45,797 nt of DNA from Candidatus Pacearchaeota archaeon RBG_13_36_9 (GTDB lineage: Archaea; Nanobdellota; Nanobdellia; Pacearchaeales; GW2011-AR1): assembly GCA_001786395.1 (NCBI GenBank), contig MFWN01000024.1, positions 27,697 to 73,493 of the forward strand, given 5' to 3'. The notes under the pieces were generated by a model. It was not told the origin of the DNA, did no database searches, and saw only the letters and a list, made by a program, of their open reading frames with translations. Made by a program: the position numbers and the translations under genes. This document shows, in pieces, positions 1 through 9,330 of the stretch; within the stretch, counting starts at the first letter, position 1, and every line of letters starts with the position of its first letter.

Positions 1-3000
1 GGAACATGGAAAATTGATGTTAACTTTTCTTCTGAATATTCTAATGTGCCTGTAAATGACACTAAAAATGCAAATATAAGTGTTTATAACCCTCCTACTC
101 TGACTGTTAATTTAACTAATCCTGCTGCAAGCACAGTTATAAATAAAAGTGAAAGTTTAATAATGAACTGCACTGCCAACTGCTCTGGACAGGCATGCGA
201 GAATGTTGTTGTTTATCCTATTTACTGCCAGGGAGCAGGATGCACCCCAAACAAGGCTTTAAGGACTGACTCTGCTAATCTAAGCTCTAATGTTAACAGC
301 GCGAGTTTGGGCATTCTCAATCCAAATACTGCGCAAGATGCTGGCTTTAATGTTTCTTCAAGCAACTATGGAAATTATGTCTTAAGCTGCAATGCAACTT
401 CTTCCAACAATGGAAATCCAGATTCTCCTACAACTCGTTCTTTAATTGTAAATTCGCTGCCGAATGCTTCGTTTACTTATCCCTTGAATGGAACCTGGCT
501 GCATGCGACCGAGACATTGGATGCAACAGCTTCTTCTGATATTGACGGCACAATAGCTGAATATTTATTTGAAATCGATGACAATTCTGCTTTTGCAAGT
601 TCAACAATTATCTGTCAGGGAGCAGGAGCCAGCTGCGAGCTAAACACTTCCTCCCAGACACAATGCTCTCAGGAATCCAATGCTTGTTACTTAAGATTGA
701 GGGTTATTGACAATTATGGCGGAAGAAATTCAACAGCTATAAGAATAGGCATAGATAATGTTGGGCCGACTGCCTTGATGGACCGCCCTTTTAACAACAG
801 CTACATTGCAACAGAGAGCCAGATTGTCAATGCGACTGCATCAGATTCAGGAAGCGGAGTTGAATGTATAGAATTTTCAGCTTACTATGATTTTGCCTGG
901 AACACAATAAATACAGACTGCTCTTCTCCATATTCTTATGAATGGAGCCTTGCTTCTGTCAGCGACCAGGTTATACAGGTGAGAGCAAGAGCCAATGACT
1001 CAGAAGGAAACTGGGGCAGGTATGCAAACAATACAAACATAACCCATGATACAACGTTTCCCAATGCGGTTTTGAATTTGCCTCAGAGCAATACCATAAT
1101 TAATTCAAGTACCTATGTTTTAAATGCAAGCTCTTCGAGTGATGCGCTCTCTGGAATTAGAAACGCCACTTTTTACTATGAAAACAGCACTGATTTTAAA
1201 GAGATTGGAAGCGATACTGATCCGAGCGATGGTTTAACTTATTCCTGGGCAATCGGCATTGGAGACGGAGTTTATAATATAGGTGTTAATGTAACTGATA
1301 GGGCTGGATTGGTAAATACAACAAGAAACACGAACATAACTATTGATATTATCAACAATGCACCTGTTTGCATTGTTATTTATCCTAATGGATATGAAAA
1401 TGTTTCTGGAATTATTACTGTAAATGCGACTGCTTCTGATTCTGACCCTTCGGATTATGTTGTGAATGTCAGTTTTGAATACCTGAGAAGCGGCGGAGCG
1501 TGGACTCTTATTGGAGATAACCTTACTTCTAATCGCGGCAGTTACACTTTAAGCTGGGACACTTCTTTAGTTTCTGATTCTAATAATTATACAATAAAGT
1601 GCAACGCAAGTGACACTAGAGGAGGATTTGGAAGCGATATTTCTAATAATAATTTTACAGTTGACAATGCTGCTCCAGGCATTACTGAGCCTTACATAAA
1701 TTCTACAAGTGTCGAGGCAAATACTTACATCTGCTTTAATCTGACTGTCAGCGATAATTTTTTGGAGATTGATAGAACTTGGGCGGAAGTCAGCCTCCCC
1801 CCCGGCGTTGGCGGAAGCCAGAATCTTACCTTGTATGATGCAGGAGGAGATTGTGATGAAAGCGCAGGAGACGGAGTGTATTCAAACAGGTATCTTGTTT
1901 TATTTGATGGAGAATACAACTGGACAAGGGCGTATGCAAATGACAGCCTGGGAAATTTAAACATAAGCACGATTGGACTGAACTTTTCAGGGTATTCTGA
2001 TTCTTATCTTATAGTTAACATGCTTTCTCCTGTTTCCAATATAGAAATAAACGAAGCTGGAAACGGGAGCTCTTACTACCAGAATTGCAATGTTACTTGC
2101 AATGAGAGCGGAGGGGCATGCAACGAGGTTTATCTTTTCCCCCAATACTTTTATTCTGGAATTTGGACAGATATTTTAACTTCTGGAGATAATTTATTTA
2201 ATGAAGTTAACAACTATTCTTGCGGAGACCTTGATTCTAGAGCAGGATGCAATTATTCCTTTAATATATCTTCAAATTACTCTGGGGGAAATACCTGGGC
2301 TATCAGATGCAGGGGCTTAAGCAGCAATGCAGCTGCTGATTTTTCGAGTTCAGTGGATTTGTATGTGAATAAATTCCCAGTTGCTAATTTTACTTATCCT
2401 TCTAACGGAAGCTGGATTCATGGAATTGAGACGTTAGATGTCGGGGCTTCTTATGACAGTGATGGAAGCCTTATCAATTATTTTATACAACTCGATAACA
2501 ATACTAATTTTGACAGCCCCAAGAACTTATGCGATGGTGTATCAACAATATGCGGTTTTGCTACTAATAATCCGCTTATTCAAACCCAGTGTTTAGAAGA
2601 AAGTACAAGCTGCTTTTTGAAAATAACTGTTACTGATGATGATAGCACAACTAACTATACAATAATACAAATAGGCATAGATAATGTTGTCCCTACACTT
2701 CAATTAGACAGACCTTTTAACAACAGTTATATAACAACAGAAAGCCAGACTGTCAATGCAACTGCATCAGATTTTGGAAGTGGTGTTGATTGTGTTGTAT
2801 TTTCAGCTTACTATGACTCTGCCTGGAACACAATAAATACAGACTGCTCTTCTCCTTATTCTTACGCTTGGAATCTGGGTTCTGTAAGCGACCAGATAAT
2901 ACAGGTAAGAGCAAGGGCAAATGACACAGAAGGAAACTGGGGCAAGTACGCAAACAATACAAACATAACCCATGATGCAACAAAGCCTTCCATACAGCTT

Positions 3001-6000
3001 TCTTACCCTTTAAACAACAGCTATTTCAATTACACAACCCTTAGTTTTAATTTCACTGCAACAGACCTGGTTGCAACTGTTTTGAACTGCTCTTTAATTA
3101 TTGACGCTTCTATCAACCAGACAAATTCCTCTACAAAAAATGGCACTGTTACCCAGTTTACAGTAGCTAATTTAGGAGAAGGCAGCCATAATTGGAGTGT
3201 CAACTGCACAGATTATGTTGGAAATGAAAATTCAAGCCAGACAAGAAAAATTACGCTGGATACCACTCTTCCTATAGTAAACTTAAATTATCCTGCAAAT
3301 AACCAGTGGCTGAACAACTCTAATGTGACTTTTAATTATACTCCGATTAATACACATATAGATTCCTGCGAATTGTGGGGAAATTGGACCGGCTCTTGGC
3401 AAAAAAATGATACAGATATAACTATCACAAACGGAAGCGTTAACAGCTTCAATAAAATTATTCCCGATGGCAGTTACTTATGGAATATTAAATGCAACGA
3501 CTCTGCAGGGAATTGGGCGTTTAACTCCAGCAATTTTACACTAAATGTCCACAGCGAAGTTCCCTTGATTTTTTTTAATCCTTCTACAACCAGCTCTGAA
3601 ATTACAGGGCTCAATTGGATTTTTATAAATGTTACTGCAAGTGATTCATATAAAGACTCTGTAAGGCTGGGATGGAGCTCAAACGAGACTTTTGACAACA
3701 GCGAGGGTAACATTTACTGGAAGAATAAAACAGGATTAACTGACGGGAACTACAGCTTTTATGCTTGGATAAATGATTCTGCAGGAAATCTTAATTTAAC
3801 AGCTACAAGAACTGTTCTTGTTGATGCAACTGCCCCTAATTATACTTTCCAGAACCAGACAATCTCAGGAAACTACGTAAACATAGTTCATAGAGATGAA
3901 ACAGTTAATTTATCTGCTTATTGGGCAGATGCAGTTAATTTAAGTGCTGCCTGGCTGGCTACTAACGAATCTGGAGTGTGGGAGAATAAAACTACTTACG
4001 GCTCTCCTAGAGTTTTAAACGGTACAGGAAACACGAGCGAGTTTAACTGGAGCAATTCTTCTGTTCTTCCTGGGACACAAGTTTCCTGGAGGATTTATGC
4101 AAACGACTCTGTAAACAATGTTAATGTTACTGGCCATATGACTTTTCAAATTTGGGGGTGGGCGGAGGTTTGGAGTTCTTATTTTTCTCCTGCGGGAGTT
4201 AAGCAGGGAGAGTTAGCTACTATGTACTGCTTGGTAAGGGATAATGTTTCTCAATCAGGGCTTTTAGGATATAATGTAAGTTTTTTAAGAGAGGGCGCCT
4301 CTTTAGGCAGCAACCTTACAGGAGCCGGCGGATATGCCATTTATACTGTTAATGAAACAGTTGCGGGAAGTTATAGCTATAGGTGCCAGATAGGGAACAA
4401 TGCAAGCGCATACTATAATTCTTCTTCTAATTATTATAAAGACAGCGTTTTAGGAGTGGGGTATTATTTAGCAATTTATGATTATAATGATTTGACTTAC
4501 AACAGGGCTTATGAGGGTACAACAGACACTACAACCACTCCGGTTAATGATTATCCTGCTTTGCAGTCAGACAGCAATGATTTTGAATATTTTTCCTCTA
4601 CAGGCACCTCTGGCTTGTATGCTTATCAGAGGTTTGAGATAAGAATAAACGAGTCTGCAAATCAGATGAAGGAACTTAACATAACCTGGAGTGGTTACGG
4701 AGATGTAAATTCTGGAACAGACGGGTTTAACATCTCTATTTATAATTTCAGCTCTAGCTCTTGGATTCAGCAAGTCTCCTATTCAACCAATAACTCTGAA
4801 AGACGGGTTTATTTTGGATTTGACAATTACTTTTCTGATTTTGTTAACTCTACAGGATATGTATGGATTCTGGCTAGGAGCTACTCTGCTGCGCCAACTC
4901 CGAGCCCAAAAACAGCAACAATTGCAACAGACTATGTAGGAGTAAATGTAAAAAAAGATATAATCCCTCCTGATGTTGTTTTAATACAGCCTGTTAATTA
5001 TTACAACAGCTCTTCCAAAAATGTAACTTTTAACTGCAGCGCATCTGATGATTATAGAGTTCAGAATGTAAGCTTATACGGAAACTGGACAACTGGCTGG
5101 CATTTAAACGAGACAAATACATCTGGGTTGAACAATGTGAATTATACTTTTAATAAAAGCATAGAAGAGGGAGCTTTTCTCTGGAACTGCTATGCCTGTG
5201 ATAGAGCTAATAACTGCGCATTTGCGTCTTTAAACAGAACATTTACAATTGACCTAACGCCTCCGTCTGTTAATTTAATATATCCTGGAAACTACCAGAA
5301 CCTTTCAGGGCTTACAATCAGCCAGTTTAATTTTAGCGTCAATGATTTTACTTCCATAGCCAATTGCTCTCTATACGGAAACTGGACAACAGGCTGGCAT
5401 TTAAATCAGACAGTTTTGAACCCTAACAAGAATGTGCAGGTTAATTTTTCTTCTGCAAATATGTTAGAAGATGGATATTTTTTCTGGAATGTTTTGTGTT
5501 ATGATATTGTGGGCAACAAGGCTTTTAATTCCAGCAATTTCAGTTTTGGGGCTTTTTTATATCCAGACCTTCCTGTTTATATCAATGCTACCCAGGACAA
5601 AAATGATGGAACTGGAAACATAACCTTGTTTTGGAATGCTTCAAACCATACAACTGATTATTATATTTATTCTGCTTCAAGTTTAGCAGGGGCTTTTACT
5701 TTGCTGAACACAACAGCAAAACCTAATTACACTGACACAACTTTTTCAGGAACAAGAAAGTTTTACAGGATTGATTCCTGGAATCCAATAGGGCAGAATT
5801 CTTCTTTAGAGCATTTTGGGGCGCACGTTTACACTCTCAGGCATACTGCAACAAAGACAAGAAACTGGATAGGATTTCCAACAGATTTTGTTAATTTAGA
5901 TAATGCCAACCAAACGCTTTATGACATAAGAAACGCAACTACTTTTTCAATGTGGAACGAAACTATTCAAAAAAGAGTTTCCTGCACCAAGTTCTCGTGC

Positions 6001-6405
6001 CCGGACAGCTTTGAATGTACAGATGAATTATGCAATTTTAATCTTCAGCAGGGAAGAGGTTATGAAGTGGATATAAACTTAAGCGTGGCAAGCCCAGTAA
6101 CCTGGAGCCAGGCCGGAATAGTTTATAATAAGACAACAATAAGCTTAAATAAAAACGATACTAATTTTCGTAAAAATTGGGCGGCAATGTATGCAAATAC
6201 TTCAATTACAAATGCACAGGGATTTACTAACAACTTAACAAATGAAGATGCGGTTACAAATTGGAATTCTGCAATCCAAGAATCACAGGGTTACATCCGC
6301 TCCCCATTTAATGCAAGCCAGTATCTCGGGACTAATTTTAATATTATACCAGAAGGAGGTTATGAAGTTTCTGTGACTTCATCAGGAACATGGGCTCAAG
6401 GATAA
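1..6405 (+). CDS. Giant Ig-like repeat surface protein, N terminus outside the window
   Basis: Extracellular protein made almost entirely of beta-sandwich (Ig/Big-like) repeats of roughly 90-100 residues, dense in Asn-X-Ser/Thr sequons, so probably a heavily glycosylated surface or adhesion protein. The frame is open from base 1 to the TAA at 6403, so the GTG at 46 is just an internal codon and the real start, with any signal peptide, lies upstream; about 2134 codons are visible. Recurrent strand motifs are YPxN, NWSVNC and AGNxxxS. A fibronectin-III-like segment lies near 5560-5820. The end carries two GYEV-type motifs (near 6055 and 6355), as in other archaeal surface proteins. No C-terminal membrane helix is present, so attachment is by the unseen N terminus or by another protein. 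The next gene starts 3 bases after the stop, suggesting one transcript. Ligand unknown. Confidence 0.85.
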   Translation, partial: GTWKIDVNFSSEYSNVPVNDTKNANISVYNPPTLTVNLTNPAASTVINKSESLIMNCTANCSGQACENVVVYPIYCQGAGCTPNKALRTDSANLSSNVNSASLGILNPNTAQDAGFNVSSSNYGNYVLSCNATSSNNGNPDSPTTRSLIVNSLPNASFTYPLNGTWLHATETLDATASSDIDGTIAEYLFEIDDNSAFASSTIICQGAGASCELNTSSQTQCSQESNACYLRLRVIDNYGGRNSTAIRIGIDNVGPTALMDRPFNNSYIATESQIVNATASDSGSGVECIEFSAYYDFAWNTINTDCSSPYSYEWSLASVSDQVIQVRARANDSEGNWGRYANNTNITHDTTFPNAVLNLPQSNTIINSSTYVLNASSSSDALSGIRNATFYYENSTDFKEIGSDTDPSDGLTYSWAIGIGDGVYNIGVNVTDRAGLVNTTRNTNITIDIINNAPVCIVIYPNGYENVSGIITVNATASDSDPSDYVVNVSFEYLRSGGAWTLIGDNLTSNRGSYTLSWDTSLVSDSNNYTIKCNASDTRGGFGSDISNNNFTVDNAAPGITEPYINSTSVEANTYICFNLTVSDNFLEIDRTWAEVSLPPGVGGSQNLTLYDAGGDCDESAGDGVYSNRYLVLFDGEYNWTRAYANDSLGNLNISTIGLNFSGYSDSYLIVNMLSPVSNIEINEAGNGSSYYQNCNVTCNESGGACNEVYLFPQYFYSGIWTDILTSGDNLFNEVNNYSCGDLDSRAGCNYSFNISSNYSGGNTWAIRCRGLSSNAAADFSSSVDLYVNKFPVANFTYPSNGSWIHGIETLDVGASYDSDGSLINYFIQLDNNTNFDSPKNLCDGVSTICGFATNNPLIQTQCLEESTSCFLKITVTDDDSTTNYTIIQIGIDNVVPTLQLDRPFNNSYITTESQTVNATASDFGSGVDCVVFSAYYDSAWNTINTDCSSPYSYAWNLGSVSDQIIQVRARANDTEGNWGKYANNTNITHDATKPSIQLSYPLNNSYFNYTTLSFNFTATDLVATVLNCSLIIDASINQTNSSTKNGTVTQFTVANLGEGSHNWSVNCTDYVGNENSSQTRKITLDTTLPIVNLNYPANNQWLNNSNVTFNYTPINTHIDSCELWGNWTGSWQKNDTDITITNGSVNSFNKIIPDGSYLWNIKCNDSAGNWAFNSSNFTLNVHSEVPLIFFNPSTTSSEITGLNWIFINVTASDSYKDSVRLGWSSNETFDNSEGNIYWKNKTGLTDGNYSFYAWINDSAGNLNLTATRTVLVDATAPNYTFQNQTISGNYVNIVHRDETVNLSAYWADAVNLSAAWLATNESGVWENKTTYGSPRVLNGTGNTSEFNWSNSSVLPGTQVSWRIYANDSVNNVNVTGHMTFQIWGWAEVWSSYFSPAGVKQGELATMYCLVRDNVSQSGLLGYNVSFLREGASLGSNLTGAGGYAIYTVNETVAGSYSYRCQIGNNASAYYNSSSNYYKDSVLGVGYYLAIYDYNDLTYNRAYEGTTDTTTTPVNDYPALQSDSNDFEYFSSTGTSGLYAYQRFEIRINESANQMKELNITWSGYGDVNSGTDGFNISIYNFSSSSWIQQVSYSTNNSERRVYFGFDNYFSDFVNSTGYVWILARSYSAAPTPSPKTATIATDYVGVNVKKDIIPPDVVLIQPVNYYNSSSKNVTFNCSASDDYRVQNVSLYGNWTTGWHLNETNTSGLNNVNYTFNKSIEEGAFLWNCYACDRANNCAFASLNRTFTIDLTPPSVNLIYPGNYQNLSGLTISQFNFSVNDFTSIANCSLYGNWTTGWHLNQTVLNPNKNVQVNFSSANMLEDGYFFWNVLCYDIVGNKAFNSSNFSFGAFLYPDLPVYINATQDKNDGTGNITLFWNASNHTTDYYIYSASSLAGAFTLLNTTAKPNYTDTTFSGTRKFYRIDSWNPIGQNSSLEHFGAHVYTLRHTATKTRNWIGFPTDFVNLDNANQTLYDIRNATTFSMWNETIQKRVSCTKFSCPDSFECTDELCNFNLQQGRGYEVDINLSVASPVTWSQAGIVYNKTTISLNKNDTNFRKNWAAMYANTSITNAQGFTNNLTNEDAVTNWNSAIQESQGYIRSPFNASQYLGTNFNIIPEGGYEVSVTSSGTWAQG
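781..1050 (+). repeat. Internal duplication in the giant surface gene, copy 1
   Basis: A 270-base coding segment closely matching 2707-2976 in DNA and protein. Both copies encode RPFNNSYI, then GSGV-C, FSAYYD-AWNTINTDCSS, VSDQ-IQVRARAND and NWG-YANNTNITHD. A weaker match extends leftward over the preceding domain (from about 466 here and 2386 there), so the duplicated block spans at least two Ig-like domains. Confidence 0.85.
2707..2976 (+). repeat. Internal duplication in the giant surface gene, copy 2
   Basis: Partner of 781-1050, same length and phase. Differences are mostly conservative (for example V to I, S to T), consistent with a duplication that is still fairly recent or kept similar by recombination. 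Confidence 0.85.
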
Positions 6406-6407
6406 AG

Positions 6408-7817
6408 ATGGTATTTGGCTTAGTAATATGCTTTTTCCTAGCAGCAGCTTGGTTTTCTTGCCTTGCTGAAGCGAGCCTGGCATGCGGGCAGGTTAATTCG
6501 ACAGCGGGCATTGAGCCGCAGTGGATGAAAGTTAAAATTTATGGCATTGATAAAAATAAGTTTACAACCTGCAGCGTAAGCCCTGCTGAAAATAAATTTT
6601 GCTGCGATATAGAGGCGATTTATCCTCCTTTGAACTTGCCTGTTGGAAGCCAGATGAATGGGGAGATTTTTAACGAAGAAGGGTATTTCGCAGGCCCTGT
6701 TTCATTGTATACAAGCGGAGAGGGCTATGATGTATTTCCTTTGATGAACCTGAAAAAGGCAATTGTAATCAATAGTCCAGGCAGGGTTATTTTTTCCAAT
6801 GAACCTAAACTTCTATTGAATGCCAGTTTTAAAAGTCCTTTTACAAATATTTCTATTGAAAGGAACGGGCAGAGAGAATTTCCATACACTGGAGAAGAAT
6901 TACAGAGATATATAAACGGGAGTTTTGGAATGAATTACTTTAAGATAATAGCTGGAGATGGGCAGAGAGAATTTAGCGAGACTAGTTCTGTGGCAATTCT
7001 GAAAAATTTTGTCTTAGATCGGTTGATTGAGTGTGAAAAATGCAATAATAAATTGATAAAGAGCGGTAAAGAGGCTGTTATTAGGATGAATGTTTTACTT
7101 TCTCATGAAGTAAAAGGATTAGAGTTAAGAGAGTATGTCCCAATCGAATTTGAAATTTTAGAAACAGACGGGCAGATAAAAGAATATAGCCAGACGCATA
7201 AGGTTATTGTATGGAATGTCAGTGGAAAAAATATAGGCCAGTCATACAGGGTTCTTGCCCCAAAAGTCAGCTTTTTCCCCAGGAAATATGTTTTCCGCGC
7301 AGAACTGGAGAATGTTTTGCTTAGAGAAGATAAGATAACTGTGAGCAGATTTTTTTCATTCTGGAGCTTTGACGAAGGAATAGAGCTAAAACAAAAGGTA
7401 AAGAAAGTTTATTCTAGGATCTCTCCAAGCAGCCCTCTTGTTTATAAGCTTAAGGGCAGAGAGATAACTAGAATAGCAGTATTTCCTAAAAAAATAATCA
7501 ATGGGGCTGAATTTGTTGCTGAGGAATACGAGGAGGAAAATGCAGGAGATGTGAATTATTATTCTTTTGATACAAACATAGCGACAGAAGATATTGAAAA
7601 AATATTTGTTGAGTTTAAAGTCCCTAAAAACAATTCAGGAAACCTGAGCCTGTATGTTTTTGAAAATGGATGGGAAGAATGGGACAGCTCAAAAATAGAG
7701 TTTAGCAGGGAAGAAGGCGAATATGCCTATTACCAGGCTTACATTCCAGCAACAAAGAAGATAGCTTTGGCAGGAGAGGAAGAGGGCTCCGGGAATTTTT
7801 TGAGGATTTTTAATTAG
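6408..7817 (+). CDS. Secreted protein with PGF-pre-PGF-like C-terminal domain
   Basis: Predicted secreted protein of 469 residues, directly downstream of the giant surface gene. The start MVFGLVICFFLAAAW followed by a small-residue AEA site looks like a signal peptide. I prefer ATG 6408 over the in-frame ATG at 6390, which would overlap the previous gene, because AAGGA at 6398-6402 is five bases upstream of 6408. The C-terminal part (about 7530-7770) resembles the PGF-pre-PGF domain of archaeal surface proteins: IEKIFVEFKVPKNNSG, LYVFENGWEEW, then YYQAYIPATKKIALAG. The PGF-type anchor that often follows such a domain is absent; the protein ends LRIFN. A CEKC pair sits mid-protein. Function unknown; a surface partner of the upstream protein is plausible. 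It overlaps the converging gene by four bases. Confidence 0.75.
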   Translation: MVFGLVICFFLAAAWFSCLAEASLACGQVNSTAGIEPQWMKVKIYGIDKNKFTTCSVSPAENKFCCDIEAIYPPLNLPVGSQMNGEIFNEEGYFAGPVSLYTSGEGYDVFPLMNLKKAIVINSPGRVIFSNEPKLLLNASFKSPFTNISIERNGQREFPYTGEELQRYINGSFGMNYFKIIAGDGQREFSETSSVAILKNFVLDRLIECEKCNNKLIKSGKEAVIRMNVLLSHEVKGLELREYVPIEFEILETDGQIKEYSQTHKVIVWNVSGKNIGQSYRVLAPKVSFFPRKYVFRAELENVLLREDKITVSRFFSFWSFDEGIELKQKVKKVYSRISPSSPLVYKLKGREITRIAVFPKKIINGAEFVAEEYEEENAGDVNYYSFDTNIATEDIEKIFVEFKVPKNNSGNLSLYVFENGWEEWDSSKIEFSREEGEYAYYQAYIPATKKIALAGEEEGSGNFLRIFN

Positions 7818-8128
7818 AAGTCTAATGGACTGTTTTTATTTATCACATAAATATAAAAAATTTTAGAATGATTTTCCAGTTTTTGATAGGAGATTTTTTC
7901 GTAGGCTTTCTTTTTTCTAAATCTTAAATTAAAGGGAATTTCAAAATACTTAGTTGATTTTTCCCTTCCTCTTTCAATTATTCTTGCCTCTTTTTTACAT
8001 AATTCTGGGGAGAATAGGCAAACATTGCGAAAACCATTTTTTAAAGCTAAAGCTTCATCGATTTCTAATAATACCCGGTATAGGACGTTGTTGTTTGGCA
8101 AAACTTTAGAACTTATAATTTCCCCCAT
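7814..8128 (-). CDS. Small conserved protein, paralogue of the divergent gene at 8277
   Basis: Hypothetical 104-residue soluble protein of no family I recognise. It is a clear paralogue of the product of 8277-8579, transcribed the other way: shared features are MG-I at the start, EALALK against EALQLK, N-C-FS, RG(R/K)...TKYF-IP, a conserved QKLE, and a C-terminal VYV(V/I) strand. No Cys/His cluster, membrane segment or catalytic motif stands out. The 148-base gap between the two starts would hold both promoters. It converges on, and overlaps by four bases, the secreted-protein gene. It may work with the KaiC-like ATPase two genes away, but that rests on position alone. Confidence 0.75.
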   Translation of the reverse strand: MGEIISSKVLPNNNVLYRVLLEIDEALALKNGFRNVCLFSPELCKKEARIIERGREKSTKYFEIPFNLRFRKKKAYEKISYQKLENHSKIFYIYVINKNSPLDF

Positions 8129-8168
8129 TTTTACTACTCTTAATTGATACTATATTTCAAAATTTCTT

Positions 8169-8255
8169 GGATAACTTTGTTTAAAAATTTATCCTTAAAA
8201 TTGTATAGGGGTAGGAATAATTGCTTATTTTTTAAAATTTGAAAAGATTTAAATA
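8169..8255. promoter_or_regulatory. Divergent promoter region of the paralogous small genes
   Basis: Between the two divergent starts lies the inverted repeat GGATAA (8169-8174) and TTATCC (8189-8194), arms 20 bases centre to centre, a spacing suited to a dimeric regulator. A TATA-like TTTAAATA lies at 8248-8255, about 26 bases before ATG 8277. That is the geometry of a leaderless archaeal transcript. The operator role is inferred. Confidence 0.4.
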
Positions 8256-8276
8256 CTAAAATTAATATTTATGCTT

Positions 8277-8579
8277 ATGGGAAAAATACTTGGAACAAAA
8301 ACAACAAAAGAGGGCAAGGTAATTTTTGAAGTTGAACTTGGATATGAGGAAGCTTTGCAGTTAAAAGGGTATATTAATAACATTTGTGTTTTTTCAGAAG
8401 ACGCAGCAGAGATTAAAACAAACTTATCGCAGCGAGGGAAAAATGAAGCAACCAAATATTTTTTAATTCCAAGAGAGTTAAGGAGCAATTTGCGATTTAA
8501 TGAAAAAGTTAAATGCCAGAAATTAGAAACAGATACAAAAATAATATTTGTTTATGTTGTTGATAAAATAAAAATCTGA
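8277..8579 (+). CDS. Small conserved protein, paralogue of the gene at 7814
   Basis: Hypothetical 100-residue protein. I start it at ATG 8277 rather than ATG 8271 for two reasons: MGKILGTK then aligns with the MGEIISSK start of the paralogue, and the TATA element at 8248-8255 is at leaderless distance from 8277. Features: an acidic first half with EALQLKGY, N-IC-FSED, then the conserved RGKNEATKYFLIPREL segment and a hydrophobic terminal strand FVYVV. It looks like a compact alpha/beta domain; no known motif is seen. The KaiC-like gene begins six bases after its stop, so the two are almost surely cotranscribed. Function unknown. Confidence 0.75.
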   Translation: MGKILGTKTTKEGKVIFEVELGYEEALQLKGYINNICVFSEDAAEIKTNLSQRGKNEATKYFLIPRELRSNLRFNEKVKCQKLETDTKIIFVYVVDKIKI

Positions 8580-8585
8580 TTAAAA

Positions 8586-9305
8586 ATGGAAGATAAATTA
8601 AGCGGAAGAGTAATTGAGAGAGAAAGTATTGGAATTAATAATGTAGATAAGATGATTCAGGGGGGGGTTCCGAGAGGGGGGATTGTCGGGTTGAGCGGGC
8701 CTCCTGGCGTAGGAAAATCAATTTTTACACTGCATTTTTTATTACAGGGTGCAAGGCAGGGACAGAAATGTGTTTACATCAATCTTGAAGAGCCAGAAGG
8801 GAATATAATCAATATGATTAACCAATTTGAGTTTTCAAAAGAATTTCTCGATTTTGTTGATAAAGAAAAGATTGTTATAAGGTGCTTTACTTATCCTGAA
8901 TATGAAAAGATTTATTCCGACCTTTTTCAGAAAATAAGGGAAGATAATTCTATAAACCGATTGGTTATAGATAGCTTTAATTGTTTTTTTCCTTCAGCAT
9001 TTAATCCAGAATCTTTAAGTTTAAGTGGAGAAGTTAATATAAGGCGGATGATAAACCAGGCATTTTCTATGTTTAGGAGGAAGGGGCTAACAACAATCTT
9101 AATTTTAGAAATGCAATTAGACAAGCAGACAAGATTTTACTACAACATCCCGCATCTCGTAGATGGGATTATTAATTTAGATTTTCTAGAACTCGGGGCA
9201 ATAGAAAGAAGAATCTTTATTCCTAAGATGAGGTGGACAAATCAATACAGAGAAAGCAAGAGCTACGAGATTAATAAAAAAGGCATTGTTGTCAGGGGAG
9301 AATAA
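8586..9305 (+). CDS. KaiC/RadA-like P-loop ATPase
   Basis: Single-domain RecA-superfamily ATPase of the archaeal KaiC-like group, 239 residues, cytoplasmic. The N terminus has the family's lead-in GI-NVDKMIQGGVPRGG, then Walker A GPPGVGKS (residues 38-45, Lys44), a strand ending YINLEEPE where the catalytic Glu region lies, and Walker B RLVIDS near residue 135. The end strand IERRIFIPKMRW is also typical. It has one ATPase domain, unlike two-domain cyanobacterial KaiC. Such proteins in archaea are linked to signalling, motility or regulation; the exact role here is unknown. It lies between a small protein gene and a V4R-like gene, probably one operon. Confidence 0.85.
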   Translation: MEDKLSGRVIERESIGINNVDKMIQGGVPRGGIVGLSGPPGVGKSIFTLHFLLQGARQGQKCVYINLEEPEGNIINMINQFEFSKEFLDFVDKEKIVIRCFTYPEYEKIYSDLFQKIREDNSINRLVIDSFNCFFPSAFNPESLSLSGEVNIRRMINQAFSMFRRKGLTTILILEMQLDKQTRFYYNIPHLVDGIINLDFLELGAIERRIFIPKMRWTNQYRESKSYEINKKGIVVRGE

Positions 9306-9330
9306 TCTTCTGTGTAGGAGGCGGTTTATT

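Noticed and set aside
9286..9330. Longer start for the V4R-like protein at 9286
   Set aside because: It would overlap the ATPase gene by 20 bases and has no ribosome site, while ATG 9331 has AGGAGG at proper distance.
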